DNA of 64,000 nt from Ditylenchus dipsaci (taxonomy: Eukaryota; Nematoda; Chromadorea; Rhabditida; Anguinidae), in assembly GCA_004194705.1 (NCBI GenBank), contig SADC01001389.1, positions 62,001 to 126,000 on the forward strand, written 5' to 3'. This document shows positions 13,262 to 23,666 of this stretch, one piece after another. The notes beneath the pieces are model-generated. The model made no database searches. It had not been told where the DNA came from and was given only the letters and a program-made list of their open reading frames with translations. Position 1 is the first letter of the stretch, and every line of letters begins with the position of its first letter. The translations under genes were made by a program, and so were the position numbers.

Positions 13262-15490
13262 GTTGTTAACCCAGCTTGAGAAAATATCGTTCCATTGTTG
13301 AGCTGGTAGCAGGTATGGACAGCACTTCAATAACTAGAATAGCAACTGATCTGGCTTCCTAAAACCAGCAAAAAATATGTTTGACCACCTTATGCCAAAA
13401 ATTACCGTTGTTAACAAGTTTTTCCAATACTTGAGAGCATCAATTTTTGATTTTCCGTTCGGATTGACACTGATAACACGACTGAGAACCTGCTGCAGGC
13501 AAGAATTTGCACCTGTGGGATCCTTATGCTTTCTAGCAGACTGTTGTTTTTCTGCTGTTTCCGCAATAACTGATACAGTGTGTCATTAAGAGATCTTGTA
13601 GTTGATGCTGCTGCAGTCGCGCTTGTTTCAGGTCAACTCGCACCTAAACTAAGTGGTCCACAACACGTTTGTCAAACAAAAAGTTTACTAAGTTTTCAAC
13701 AGCACAAAGAGCTGATTTATAGTCATCTTCATTAAGACGGCACGCATTGTTCGGATCAAGAACAGTGGCGATGAGATAATCGGATCGAAATCGGCAGATT
13801 GAGAATTCATCACACGATCGGATCGACTGTGGAGTATTAGGTGAAGACTTTTCGCTGGGTTTCATCGAAGCTGGATCCATCTAAAAAAGCACACACAATA
13901 ACTGAAAACAGAAAAATACCAAATACTTCTAATTTATCAAGAGATTTGTAGACTGCTTTCAGGTATCCATAGCAGTAAGAAATAGAGACATCTTTTTCAG
14001 TCTGTATTCTTCGAAGAATTCAACAAAAACTTTCATTAGAGTATGCACAACGCGTAGAAACTTAACGGACAGCTCGTTAAAAACTACTTCACCACATAAG
14101 TCATCCAACCTGCAAATCAGCTTTTGAAAGAATTTTCTAGTTTTTTGAAGCTGCGATAGTTGAAACATCTTCTTGAACTTCAAGAAATCTTTGAATGACA
14201 GCGATTTGTGACGAACCCACCGAGTTTTACATCCATAAATAAATTTTTCTCGTAGCATCCGATAGCTCCTACAAAAAACAAACCTTTGCATTTGGCAGAA
14301 GATTTGATGAACATACCTTGATAGCACTGTGTGATTTTCTGACTGGCCAATAGGGTCATCATTTTGTCGTAGCCTGTGTTTGGATTACATAGTTTTTTGA
14401 ACATTTCCACAATAACTAGCTGAATATCATTAGCAAAGCATTTGACGCGCAATTGAAACGCAGATCTGAAAATGCCTAAGTTCAGAATCGTGCGCATACG
14501 TACAGAAAAAAACTATCTTACTTGATAGACAACACAGAATTTCTGCATCTGTACTCACTATACTCACGTTCCCTCGTTTCTTCCTCATTCTGATCCTCCA
14601 GGTACTGAATCATTACTTCCACTGAAACTTCTGCCTCATTATCTTTCCATTCACAAAAATTGTATGTTACAAGAGCAGACATCTCTAAACGCGTTTGCCA
14701 TATTGCTAGCACCGTCGGTGATTACTTTGAAAACGTCTTTTATAGAGAGTCCATATTCAGCCAGCATCTTGTTAAGTTCACGGCGGATCGCAGTTCCAGT
14801 ATGAGATGCATTCAATTCGCAGAGACCGAGAAAGAGGCGGCGCAATATTCCGTTTCCATCACGAAAATGATGAGTTACGCCTAAAATTGACATGCATTTA
14901 GTCTCAATGGATGCATTGCTTTACCGAGGTAAGCATGCTTCAAGCTCTTATCTGTCCAAATGTCGCATGTCATAAGCACCTTTGTGCCATATTTCTCAGT
15001 CGTTTTTGATCTTGCTTGTTATTTGTTCTCGTCTATTCATCAAAAGATTTTCAAAGTCGAAAAGCTATTCGGCAGCTTGAAGTTTTTCAAAGTTATAAGG
15101 TGATGTTTTCAAAAATTTACCTCATAATTTGATTAAGAGACCAGATCAATGCATGCACGAGAGAATGCAGAAGGGTTTTCACAGACATGGACGGTATAGC
15201 TATGACATTCGATAGAGCAAACTGAATTTTCTAGAGCCTAAACCGAAACATTCATTTCAAAAAAATAATCAGTCGACATACTTTGAGTCTAGTCCGTTAT
15301 TCTCACTGACTTCAAAGCTGGAACAGATTCTTTTTGCCAGAATGATTGTCCTTGTGCACTGTTCCTCAATGGTGCTCAATAACATTCTTGTGACGAGAGG
15401 ATCTAAATTTATAGTAAGACATAGATTGGTTAGTCAAAACATCGTATTCACCTTGGTACATTCACCGCAACGGGCACTTGCTTTACATCT
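13262..15490 (-). pseudogene. hAT transposase, decayed
   Basis: Successive minus-strand blocks follow hAT transposase order. VFKVITDGASNMANAFRD (about 14690-14760) is the catalytic region around the second acidic residue. CKTRWVRHKSL (about 14200-14235) corresponds to the TRW motif. DYLIATVLDPNNA (about 13740-13780) is the LDPR-like block. VLSIPATSSTMERYF (about 13275-13330) is the hATC dimerisation domain. The frame is broken repeatedly between blocks and stops intervene, so the gene is inactive as written. Some breaks may be sequence errors, as in the host genes. An N-terminal BED finger was not found. Confidence 0.8.
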
Positions 15491-15537
15491 ATATCTTGTT
15501 CCACTGTGAATTTAGCCGATATCATCGCGACGGCGTA

Positions 15538-16391
15538 CAGTCAACCCTCGATTTAACGGCACCTCGATTTAACGGAACCTCGATTTAACGGCACCCCTGG
15601 CCCGGTCCCCTCAAAGATAAAGACCCTCGATTTAACGGCATATAAGCAGAAAAGAGAAAAATTTTAAAAATTTTGACAAAATTCAACTTTTGTGAACAAT
15701 TGTCTGTTGAATTCGGCTAGTTTCCACACATTGGTGTCTCGTTTTTATTGTTAAATGTTAACTTTTTTAACTTTTCAACGCCGATGAAACACGGTTATTT
15801 GGCAGCTTCTATCGAACAAGACAATGGCACTTAAAGGTGATTTAATGTTGTTCTCACACATCTTTGCATGCTCGCTTCAAGTAGGTGGTGCTCTCACGCT
15901 CGCTAAAATTATTGAAGAGGTTTCGTTGAGCAATGTGGAAGGCCCTCGCGAAAGTGACAATGAAGCTATGGATGCCGAAGAAATTGAGCCAGAGCAACCT
16001 GCAGTCAGTCGTTCTGAGGCAAAGGCATTTACAATTCGTCCGTCAATATCTGGAAGAGAATTCTGCAGATCCTACTATACTCCGTCTCAGCGATTCACTC
16101 GATGACTACTTCTACAAAGAGCGAAGAAATACGCAAGTGCAGCCAAAAATCACTAATTATTTTCAGTCTAACTGTTGAACAACGTTTGTTGAAATGAGTT
16201 TATGCTGTTATTGCCGAAAATAAAAGCAAATTTTGGTCGGATAATGATGTGTTGCAAGCTATCATATGTTAGACCCTCGATTTAACGGCACTCTACAATA
16301 TTTTTGTTTCGGATACCTCGATTTAACGGCACCCTCGATTATCGGCACCCGGGCCTGGTCCCAGGGGTGCTGTTAAATCGAGGGTTGACTG
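15538..16391. mobile_element. pogo/Tigger-type element in the right arm of the hAT element
   Basis: The element begins CAGTCAACCCTCGATTTAAC, ends with the exact inverse, and is flanked by TA on both sides (15536-15537 and 16392-16393). Internal copies of CTCGATTTAACGGCAC occur at both ends. TA duplication with CAGT ends is typical of the pogo branch of Tc1/mariner. It contains a C-terminal transposase fragment on the plus strand. It is 854 bp and non-autonomous. Confidence 0.88.
15880..16178 (+). pseudogene. pogo/Jerky-type transposase C-terminal fragment
   Basis: An acidic stretch, ESDNEAMDAEEIEPEQPAVS, is followed after a one-base frame change by FVRQYLEENSADPTILRLSD, DYFYKERRN and ITNYF, then a stop. 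An acidic linker followed by a helical tail ending in DYF-ITxYF is the usual C-terminus of Jerky/Tigger proteins. The DNA-binding and DDE regions are absent. A similar tail occurs on the minus strand inside the element at 18447-19703. Confidence 0.7.
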
Positions 16392-16872
16392 TACTCGATC
16401 TTTCATTGCCGTTGAACGAGGAGAAGAGTTTGACGCTGACATATTCCTGAAAATATACAAGGATGCAGAAAATCTTGAAAAAAGACTTAGAAGTGTGCGC
16501 TCAGACATCTCAGTATTGAAAACAGTACGACAAACTGTACGCTAAACGCTTAACGAACAGTTTTCCAAACAGTACGATAAACACTTTGTACCGTACAGTA
16601 CGGCAAACAGTACGCTAATACTTAAACGTACTGATATCGTACAGTATGCCAAACATTGGTGTAGGTGTAAGGTATGTTACATTTCTAGTGTAGGTGTACG
16701 GTTCATTTTAAGTGTACGTGTAGGTGTAGAGTATAAATAGCTTCAAGTTTAAGTGTAGTGTAGGGTACGTTTAGTTTTCGGTGTTAATGTAGGTGTAGGG
16801 TTAGATAGTAGGTGTAGGTGTTACTGGTTAGAGTGTTACTGGTTACTGTAGGTGTCATTTTCGGAAACACTG

Positions 16873-18446
16873 TACCCGGGTAGTAATATTTTTATCTCGG
16901 ATGAACTTTTAAAATTTAAAATGTTTTTCTATGACCAACTTCAGGTCTTTTTAGATAATACATGCACCAACTAAACCAAGTGGTCGTTTACTTGGATCGA
17001 AACTTTTTTTTTACGTTTTTCATTATCTTAAATCTGTTTTCTAGACTATAAGGGCACGCCGAAGATGGTTGATAATAGTTAACAAGGTTTTGTATGGTAT
17101 TTTTCGAGTACTGGAAGATAATTGATTTTGCCAAAGCTCCATTTTGCAAAACTCAAAAAATACCCTACAAAACGGCATTTCACCACTATCAAACCATCTT
17201 CAGCCATTCGGAATCAGTCCAGGAAACAGGTTGTAAACCAGAAAAGGTAAAGAAAATTATATTTTTTGATTCAAGTGGACGACCACTTGGTTTGGTTGGT
17301 GGCTCTTTCAGTCCACAAAGAGCCTGCTCAAATACCTTAGAGGATTAGCTCACAATTTTATTATGGATCACTGGATGATAGAATTGTTCTCATTGTTTGT
17401 TAATATGATATACTTCATGAATAAAACACTTTACTAATGTTCAATGAAAGCGCTAATGATTTTTTGTGAAATGACCAAGAGCCTCAGACTGATTGAGATA
17501 TAAATCCCTGAAAATGAAAAAGTGTGCACTCAGAAAGATTCAAACCACTACATTGGTCCGGGGATATTGTGACTGCGGGGATATTGTGGCCCGAGGATAT
17601 TGTGTCACGTACCGAAAAGTGCTGGTCCTGCCTTTTCTCCCTGTCGTGCACGGTCATGCCACTTTATACATTCAAGCTTTAGTACGTGACAAATTATCCT
17701 CCCGACGCAACATACTACAGTCGACGCTCTCCATAAGATACGATCTCTATAAAATGCGCCTTGAAACTAGTTTGGTTGGTTTTGCACTAAATGAGGCTAA
17801 ATCAACGTTTTTCAAAAGATACGCTCTACATAAGACATACTTGTGGTCTCGGTACGTGACAATTCCCTGCCGCGCCAATTCCCTGCCGGAAAATATTGGG
17901 ACCCCGCTTTTTGAAAAAAATATTTTTGGAAATCAGGTTTGGAGCCCGAAAAGTGAAGGAAAAAATTGCTAAAAGTAGAAGACCACTTAAAGCGAATTTC
18001 TGTGGATGAATTTAATGTGGAAGTGCCAGGTGGTTCTCCTATACAACCTGAGGATAGATAGTTTATGAGCGTGATTCAACAAAAAAATGTCTCCTACCAC
18101 CAGAATTCAAATTGCTGGTAAATAAATTTACCAGCAATGAATTTACTGCGGATGAATTCACTGCTATTCGGCAAAAAGTAGGCCAGTGTACATTAATGCT
18201 GGCTCGAAAGAGTTCTTCGAGCAACAGGGTGTTTTTAAATCCTATATTGATATACTGGGGCCAAAATGAGGGAGCCGAAATGAGTGGGCCCAAAATGAGT
18301 AGTAACCGTGAGTGAATCGTCCCAGTGAGTAAATCGTCCGTGTCCGTCCCCGAATATCCTGTCTGTTTTAATAGTTGTTGTCCGAGTTGGTTCTCAATAA
18401 AGATGCAATTGTTTAGTTAGGAAATCGATTGGATATGATTTTACTA
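16873..18446. other. Gene-free stretch, palindromes and a pogo-like end
   Basis: 16968-17312 is copy 2 of the GTCCACTTGGATC palindrome. 17565-17640 repeats GGGGATATTGTG units. At about 17720 TACAGTCGACGCTCTCCATA resembles a pogo left end with no clear right partner. 18370-18446 is a repeat that recurs at 21625-21708. The 159-residue open frame across 17493-17972 spans these repeats and is not a gene. Confidence 0.55.
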
Positions 18447-18710
18447 CAGTCCACTCTCGATACAGTGTAGTGCGCGGGGACTGGAAAAATTACACTATAT
18501 CGAGAGTTACACTATATCGAGACTACACTATATCGAAGGTTTCCCAACAAACAGTCAATGTTGTACACTATATCGAGAGTTTTCGCCTTAATGACCTGAA
18601 CCCCAAATCAAAAAGATATTTTATTTGACAAAAATAATAATGGTACCATGTGAGAAATGAATTAACGGTTAGACGAGAAGCAACTGGTCATTTTTGATGT
18701 ACATTTATGG

Positions 18711-19101
18711 CTTGTTCACGTTGTTCAAGTTAGTGTCAGAGTTCGAGTTCGGGTAAGAGGTGTTCATGTACTCAAAAAACCGAACTCTAACTCTAACTCG
18801 AAGGTGTTCACGTACATCGAGTAAAAGTTCGAGGTTGCGCTTGAACGTGCTTATATATAGCTCAGATGGCTCAGAATTTCGCCCCTGAGCGTTCAAAAGC
18901 CACTAAAAGTTAGTTTTCAGGCCGTTTACTACAAGGGAATCCGAGTTATATGCATCATCACCTTCAAATTCGACCTCGAACTCGAGGTACGTCAACACTC
19001 TCGAGTTAGAGTTCGAGTTCGGATCAGAGGTGTTCACGTAATCAAAACCCGAACTCTAACTCGAACTCTGACTCTAACTCGAACAACGTAAACAAGCCAT
19101 T
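18711..19101. mobile_element. MITE nested in a pogo transposase relic
   Basis: The inverted ends are GGCTTGTTCACGTTGTTC and the complement GAACAACGTAAACAAGCC. Internally there are alternating GAGTTAGAGTTCGAG units and their complements. Flanks share TACATT(T)AT, suggesting an imperfect 8-9 bp duplication. It interrupts the tail of the transposase relic ending at about 19102. Confidence 0.65.
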
Positions 19102-19385
19102 ACATTATCATGTTTCTGTTTTCGCCTCTCTTTGTAAAAATATTCTTCTGATGCATCGGCAAAACTAAGCACCGCATGATCATCAGAATGCTGTTTTATA
19201 TAATGACTGGCAAAATCAAACGCTCTATAAGCTTTCAACCGTCTCTTAGTTGTTTCACCTTCACTGCCCTTCACTACATTTCTTTTTGGTTCTTTCAACT
19301 CGGCAAAAAAGATCCAAGAATTCAATTGTAGCTCATCGTACCCTCTTATTAATGAATTTGGCGCTTTATTTTTGGCAACTTCCAT
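19102..19385 (-). pseudogene. pogo/Jerky-type transposase C-terminal fragment
   Basis: The minus strand reads RRLKAYRAFDFASHYIKQHS, then DHAVLSFADASEEYFYKERR. This parallels the tail at 16060-16178 (QYLEENSAD...DYFYKERR). The reading is cut by the MITE at 18711-19101, and its remainder would lie below 18710. The rest of the transposase is not visible, so the element is non-autonomous. Confidence 0.7.
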
Positions 19386-19703
19386 TACTGATTTCTTCTA
19401 GTTCAAAGTAATCAAACCTCACTCTTTTCAGTACTTATTGCTCAATTAGCAAAAAAACGGATAAATTTACATTTTAGAGACATCAATTTCAATAAATTAG
19501 AAAATATACACTTTATCGAGAGCTGTTTTCTTTGTCGGGACCGTAAAAAATATACACTATATCGAGAGTTACACTGTATCGAGAGTGCACTATATCGAAG
19601 GTATGGTTCCTTATGTTTAAAATGAACCAACCAAGTCGTAAAAAACATGCACTGTATCGAGAGTTACACTATATCGAGAGTGCACTATATCGAGAGTAGA
19701 CTG

Positions 19704-19836
19704 TAGTATATTTTCCCGGCAGGGGATCGTCCCCGGCAGGGAACTGTCCGGCAGGGAATTGTCCGCAGGGAATTGGCCCCGCAGGGAGTTGGCGCGGCAG
19801 GAAATTGTCCGTGGCCGCTGTGGTCTATCTCACTAA
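19704..19836. repeat. GGCAGGGAATTGTCC tandem units, copy 1
   Basis: Six or seven diverged 16-17 bp units of the form CCGGCAGGGAAtTGTCC end in GTGGCCGCTGTGGTCTATCT. The same array recurs at 21712-21842 with the same ending. It is the right half of a host repeat whose left half is 18370-18446. Confidence 0.75.
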
Positions 19837-20087
19837 ACGGTGGAGTGCTAGTCTCTATTAGTAGAGTTGTAGAATCTTCTAAAATGTAGACTCTGCTAGT
19901 AGAGCAGTAGAGTGTAAAGTATACATGTAGAGTGTAGAGCAGTGTTTAAAAAGTACCGGTGCCGGTATTTTTTGGTGGCACCGGTGCGGTGCTGGATTTT
20001 AAGTAAAAGCACCGGAGCTGGTACCGGTTTTTCTTGTGGCACCGACGCTCATTTTGATCTAAAATTTCAAAATATTTTTTTCAATTA

Positions 20088-20143
20088 CAGTCCACTCTCA
20101 ATAAACTGGCAGCCCGATAAACCGGCACTCTGAGAGTGGGCTG
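20088..20143. mobile_element. 56-bp pogo-like miniature
   Basis: It begins CAGTCCACTCTCAATAAACT and ends CTGAGAGTGGGCTG, with TA on each side (20086-20087 and 20144-20145). It is essentially two pogo-type ends joined with almost nothing between them. Confidence 0.7.
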
Positions 20144-20559
20144 TAAAGTAAAATATGATGTGCAAATGCTTTTTCTTCTATTCTTTCATTCTATACCTTC
20201 TCTTCTATTCATAAACATGAGTACTTGTAAGCATTTTCAAAACACATTTTTATTTTTGAAACAAACGATAAAGCAAGCAGTATTGAGCAGTAGTTAGATA
20301 ATTTAATGGATTTTGTTGAGGATGTTAGAGACTTGAATCACAGATTACTCTACTCATCGTTTTAGTGAGGTCTTAGACTCTGGTGAATAATGGTCAGATC
20401 CGATTTCTTTGACTGCACCCGTACTCGACACACTTGTTGCTTTCGTCATTACAAAACAAAATGTAGACAGTGCGCGAAGAGCAATACGCGCTATGGTAAA
20501 TAATTCAACCATCTTCTTAAGTGTGAGTTTGTGAATTCAGCACAATTTGTTTTAGCATA

Positions 20560-21140
20560 CAAAAAATACCGCACATGAAGCTTTGGAAATACCCACTGTG
20601 CAACACAGGACTAGTTCTATTTTCGATTTTGGATGATTTAACACTGGATAACGAGTTAAATAATTTAATTCCTATGGTTTCAAAGGGCTCATTGAAAACC
20701 AATGCTTTCGAATTCTGGAAGGAAACCAAACGGTACTTGTAAGTTTCTTCATATTTTCTAAAGAAAAACAATTTAAGCTTTTCCAAACTAGCAAACATTG
20801 GGCGCTACTGTAATATACCCCCCCCCCCAAAACCCACCTGTGGTATACCCCCTCGTCAAAATTTTTAGGCTTATGATTAGGCTTAGCCCTTAGGCTTCGG
20901 GCCGTAGGCATTAGGCTCAGGGACAACACGTAATAATTTCACCATTTTCAAAAAAAAAAGTATGGTTTTTGGGGTACCTGAAAAATTATTGGGGAGGGGG
21001 TATATTACAGTAGCTTTTGGGGGTATATGACAGTAGCATCAAACATTGCCTTCACAGTGTTTCATGTCCTGCCACATTTGCAAGCGTAGAGCGACTTTTC
21101 AGATGTGCCATTGAACACAATTCGACACTTTTTTCAAAAA
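20560..21140 (+). pseudogene. hAT transposase C-terminal relic split by a MITE
   Basis: The plus strand reads NAFEFWKETKRYL before the insertion at 20801-21040, then VLPTFASVERLFRCAIEHNS after it (one base must be restored in the run near 21072). This matches the WW-x-LS-x-IPATSA-x-ER-x-F region of the hATC domain. Removing the inserted 240 bp and one octamer rejoins the two halves. The upstream catalytic region was not recognised. Confidence 0.7.
20801..21040. mobile_element. C-run MITE, TSD AAACATTG, inside hAT relic
   Basis: The ends are GGCGCTACTGTAATATACCC and the complement of GATGCTACTGTCATATACCC, followed by C runs. AAACATTG flanks both sides (20793-20800 and 21041-21048). It shares its terminal pattern with 28231-28925, 29424-31332 and 46717-46950. 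Confidence 0.85.
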
Positions 21141-21429
21141 CAGTCTTTTTTAATTTCAATTGAATGCATATTGTAATAGAATCTAAGCGTAATTAATAAT
21201 TGAAATAACTTTTCGAGTGAAAAATTTGTTTTCGATGCTCCCGGTGCCGATTTCACATCGGTGCCGGTGCGGTGCCAACCCCTGTTCGCGTGCTGGTGCC
21301 GACTTTTAGATATTTAAAACAATGGTGTCGAGGTAGAATTGTAGTGGAAGAGTCTACCACTTTCTGTCCAACTAAAATCGTAGACTCTACGAAAAAAAGG
21401 AACCGTGACCATAGTGACCACATTTTTTC

Positions 21430-21615
21430 AAAAGTGGACGGCGTCCCGTCAGCCGTCCGTGTGTTTTCGGCCGGCTGTCCGACCGGCCGGCCAGTTTTTT
21501 CACCAGGACGGCCGGCTTTCGGCCGGCCGTCCTAATTTTCATACTTTTTCACTGTTCGTCTACCGTCCCGTCCTGATTTTTATTTTTTTTCGCCGGCCGT
21601 CCACCGTAGCGTCCT
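21430..21615. repeat. GC-rich CGGCCGGCCGTCC repeat patch
   Basis: Repeated GTCCGTCC and GGCCGGC units interrupted by TTTTT stretches form a low-complexity GC-rich patch. It could be an old hAT end cluster. No coding signal. Confidence 0.5.
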
Positions 21616-21624
21616 ATAAAAAAA

Positions 21625-21848
21625 TTGCCATTGTTGTCCGAGTTGGTTCTCAATAAGTATGCAATTTGTTTAGTTAGGAAATCGATTGGATATGATTTTA
21701 CTAGTATATTTTCCGGCAGGGAATCGTCCCTGGCAGGGAACTGTCCGGCAGGGAACTGTCCGGCAGGGAATTGTCCGGCAGGGAATCGCCCCGGCAGGGA
21801 ATTGGCGCGGCAGGAAATTGTCCGTGGCCGCTGTGGTCTATCTCACAG
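21625..21848. repeat. Unoccupied copy of the host repeat that carries pogo at 18447
   Basis: The left part matches 18370-18446 (GTTGTCCGAGTTGGTTCTCA onward) and the right part matches 19704-19836 (GGCAGGGAATTGTCC units and the CCGCTGTGGTCTATCTCAC ending). The junction near 21702 has one TA where the other copy has the whole pogo element between two TAs. Confidence 0.85.
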
Positions 21849-23666
21849 CAGTTTGAAAAAAGCGCCCCAGGGCGCTTATTAGAGGAAATACGGTAGATAT
21901 AGGAAGGAAAGGCTACAAAACCTATATTACGGAATTTTTATTTCAACATAAATTTTGTTTATAAAAATAAGCCTAAATTTATACAAAAGACTTTTTACGC
22001 AACAGTTAGTTTTAAACGTCAAATAAAGTTATACTTTATAGTCTAAATGGTGAAAACATTCAATTAGAAAAAAATCCAGGTTTTAAAGCCATAGACATCC
22101 ACTTGTCAAATCTTCCGGATACACCTAGGTGGGATTATATTTAACGTCAACTTTTAATCAATTTTGAATGCTTAAAATATAGAGATAGAAAAATGCCACC
22201 CAGCGGAATTCCGGGACGGGATTTTTCACCTAGATTGAGACCGGGACGGGATTTTGTGAACCTACCCAGCGGGACCCCGTATGGGGTCCCGGTAAAATAA
22301 CCGGAATTTCAGTTGATTTAATTTAAGTTCAAAGATAGCTAAATTTTTTAAAATTTCAGCCTTTTTTAAGCGAAAATGCAACAATTTTACTGCGCAAGTC
22401 TCTTATACTGTTAACTAAATATATGATTCACCGATGCTAGTATTTTTTGATAATGGCTGCCAGAGATGAGGTGCAAGAATAAAATAGCTGTCGAAATAAC
22501 ATTACGCTATCACATTTGACAACTATGCTTGATCCAAGCCTTTTTTCACTACAATCTTTGAAGCTTTTTCCCAATTTCCGAAAAATCGCAAAGATTTCAG
22601 ATTTCACTGGCTGCTTTATAACAGTAAAACTTTAAAGTATTATATTGAAAGTCCAGTCTTACAGGCGAAAAATTTAACCTTTGCAAAACATGTGAAATCC
22701 TAGTGATTTTGTTAACTGGATGGACATGTTACGTTTGCCAAAGAATCCCAAAAGTGGCCTGAAAAGTATGGGAAATGACAAGGGTCGAACTTGAGGTTTG
22801 GATATTAATAAAGTAGAGGTTTGATGGTTCCATATCTTCTTAACTGGAAATTTCGGTCTATCATTAAAAAAAACTGAAACCGGGACCGGGATTTTCGAAA
22901 TTGACCAGCGGAATTCTGGGACGGGATTTCGGGTCAAATGTTCGTCCAACGGGACGGGGCCGCGTCCTGTTTCTATCTCTATTAAAATACATTGAAATAT
23001 AAAAAACTTTAAACAACATTCAAAATCATTTCATAGCAAAAAACCACAAAAAGTTAAAAAAACCCAAAATCAGTTGACAGGATCGAACCTTAGAGCATTT
23101 CCTGTGCACCAGTGATGTATTTTTGCGATTTTTCGCTCCGGCTCTGGCTCTGTAATCTTAGTTTGAAGATATTTGCTCCTGCTCTTACTCCAATCTGCTT
23201 CTGCTTTTGCTCCGGGCTCTCAACTTTGAAAAATTTGCTCCAGCTCTCGCTCCGGGCTCTCCAGTTCAAAAAATTGGCTGCTGCTCTTGCTCCGTGCTTT
23301 CAAGGGGGCACGTGCCTCCCCCCCCCCCCCACCCGTCAGATTTTTTCCTTATCGGTGCCTCCCCCCTTGTCAGTGTTTTCTCAAACGGTGTAGGGAAAAT
23401 AGCCTAAAAATGGCCTGGTGCCCCCCCGTCAGAAATTCCTGCGTAAGCCACTGAATGTAAGGAATTCGCTACGACTCTCGCTCTGGGCTCTCAGTTTTGA
23501 AAATTTTGATCCAGCTCTAGCCAGAGACGGATATTATACATCACTGCTGGGCACTAACCCTCTACCCACTGCACCATCCGATCACACATTAGATAGGATC
23601 ATTTTTAAGTATGTATCGTTTATGCTCAACTTCAAACTTTTAAACGGTTAGTTACATATTAAAATC
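21849..23666. other. Gene-free stretch with repeat debris
   Basis: Diverged copies of GGAATTCCGGGACGGGATTT occur at 22195-22300 and inverted near 22870-22970, so this may be an old foldback of about 0.8 kb. 23110-23540 repeats GCTCCGGCTCT-like units. Minus-strand A-box and B-box-like motifs near 23545 and 23090 hint at tRNA-derived SINE pieces. No exon is supported. Confidence 0.45.

Larger units (their letters stand above)
12616..16872. mobile_element. Large hAT element with ~450-bp inverted ends, interrupted by a pogo element
   Basis: The left end is CAGTGTTTCCGAAAATAATA and the right end is the complement of CAGTGTTTCCGAAAATGACA. The flanking octamers are imperfect (GTACTTGG at 12608-12615; GTACCCGG overlapping the right junction). 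The subterminal regions are arrays of TACACCTACAC on the left and its complement on the right. Inverted similarity continues inward, for example GCTAAATTCACAGTG near 13050 and its complement near 15505. This is much longer than usual hAT ends. The transposase lies on the minus strand and a pogo element sits in the right arm at 15538-16391. Confidence 0.8.
18447..19703. mobile_element. pogo-type element with a preserved empty site nearby
   Basis: The ends are CAGTCCACTCTCGATACAGT and the complement of CAGTCTACTCTCGATATAGT, flanked by TA at 18445-18446 and 19704-19705. Many internal ACTATATCGAGAGT units lie near both ends. The sequences just outside (GATATGATTTTAC and GTATATTTTCC) occur joined, with a single TA, near 21693-21712, which is an unoccupied copy of the same host repeat. 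It carries a transposase relic and a nested MITE. Confidence 0.9.
19941..21284. mobile_element. hAT-like element with ACCGGTGCCGG ends
   Basis: The left end reads CAGTGTTTAAAAAGTACCGG, and the right end is GGTGCCGGTGCGGTGCCAAC followed by CCCTG. The right end is the complement of a CAGGGGTTGGCACCG-type terminus. GGTGCCGGT units repeat near both ends. The plus strand carries a hAT C-terminal relic, and two smaller elements are inserted in it. No clean flanking octamer was read. Confidence 0.65.

Noticed and set aside
17493..17972. 159-residue open reading frame, the longest in the window
   Set aside because: It crosses GGGGATATTGTG repeats and a pogo-like end, has no domain, and its composition follows the repeats.
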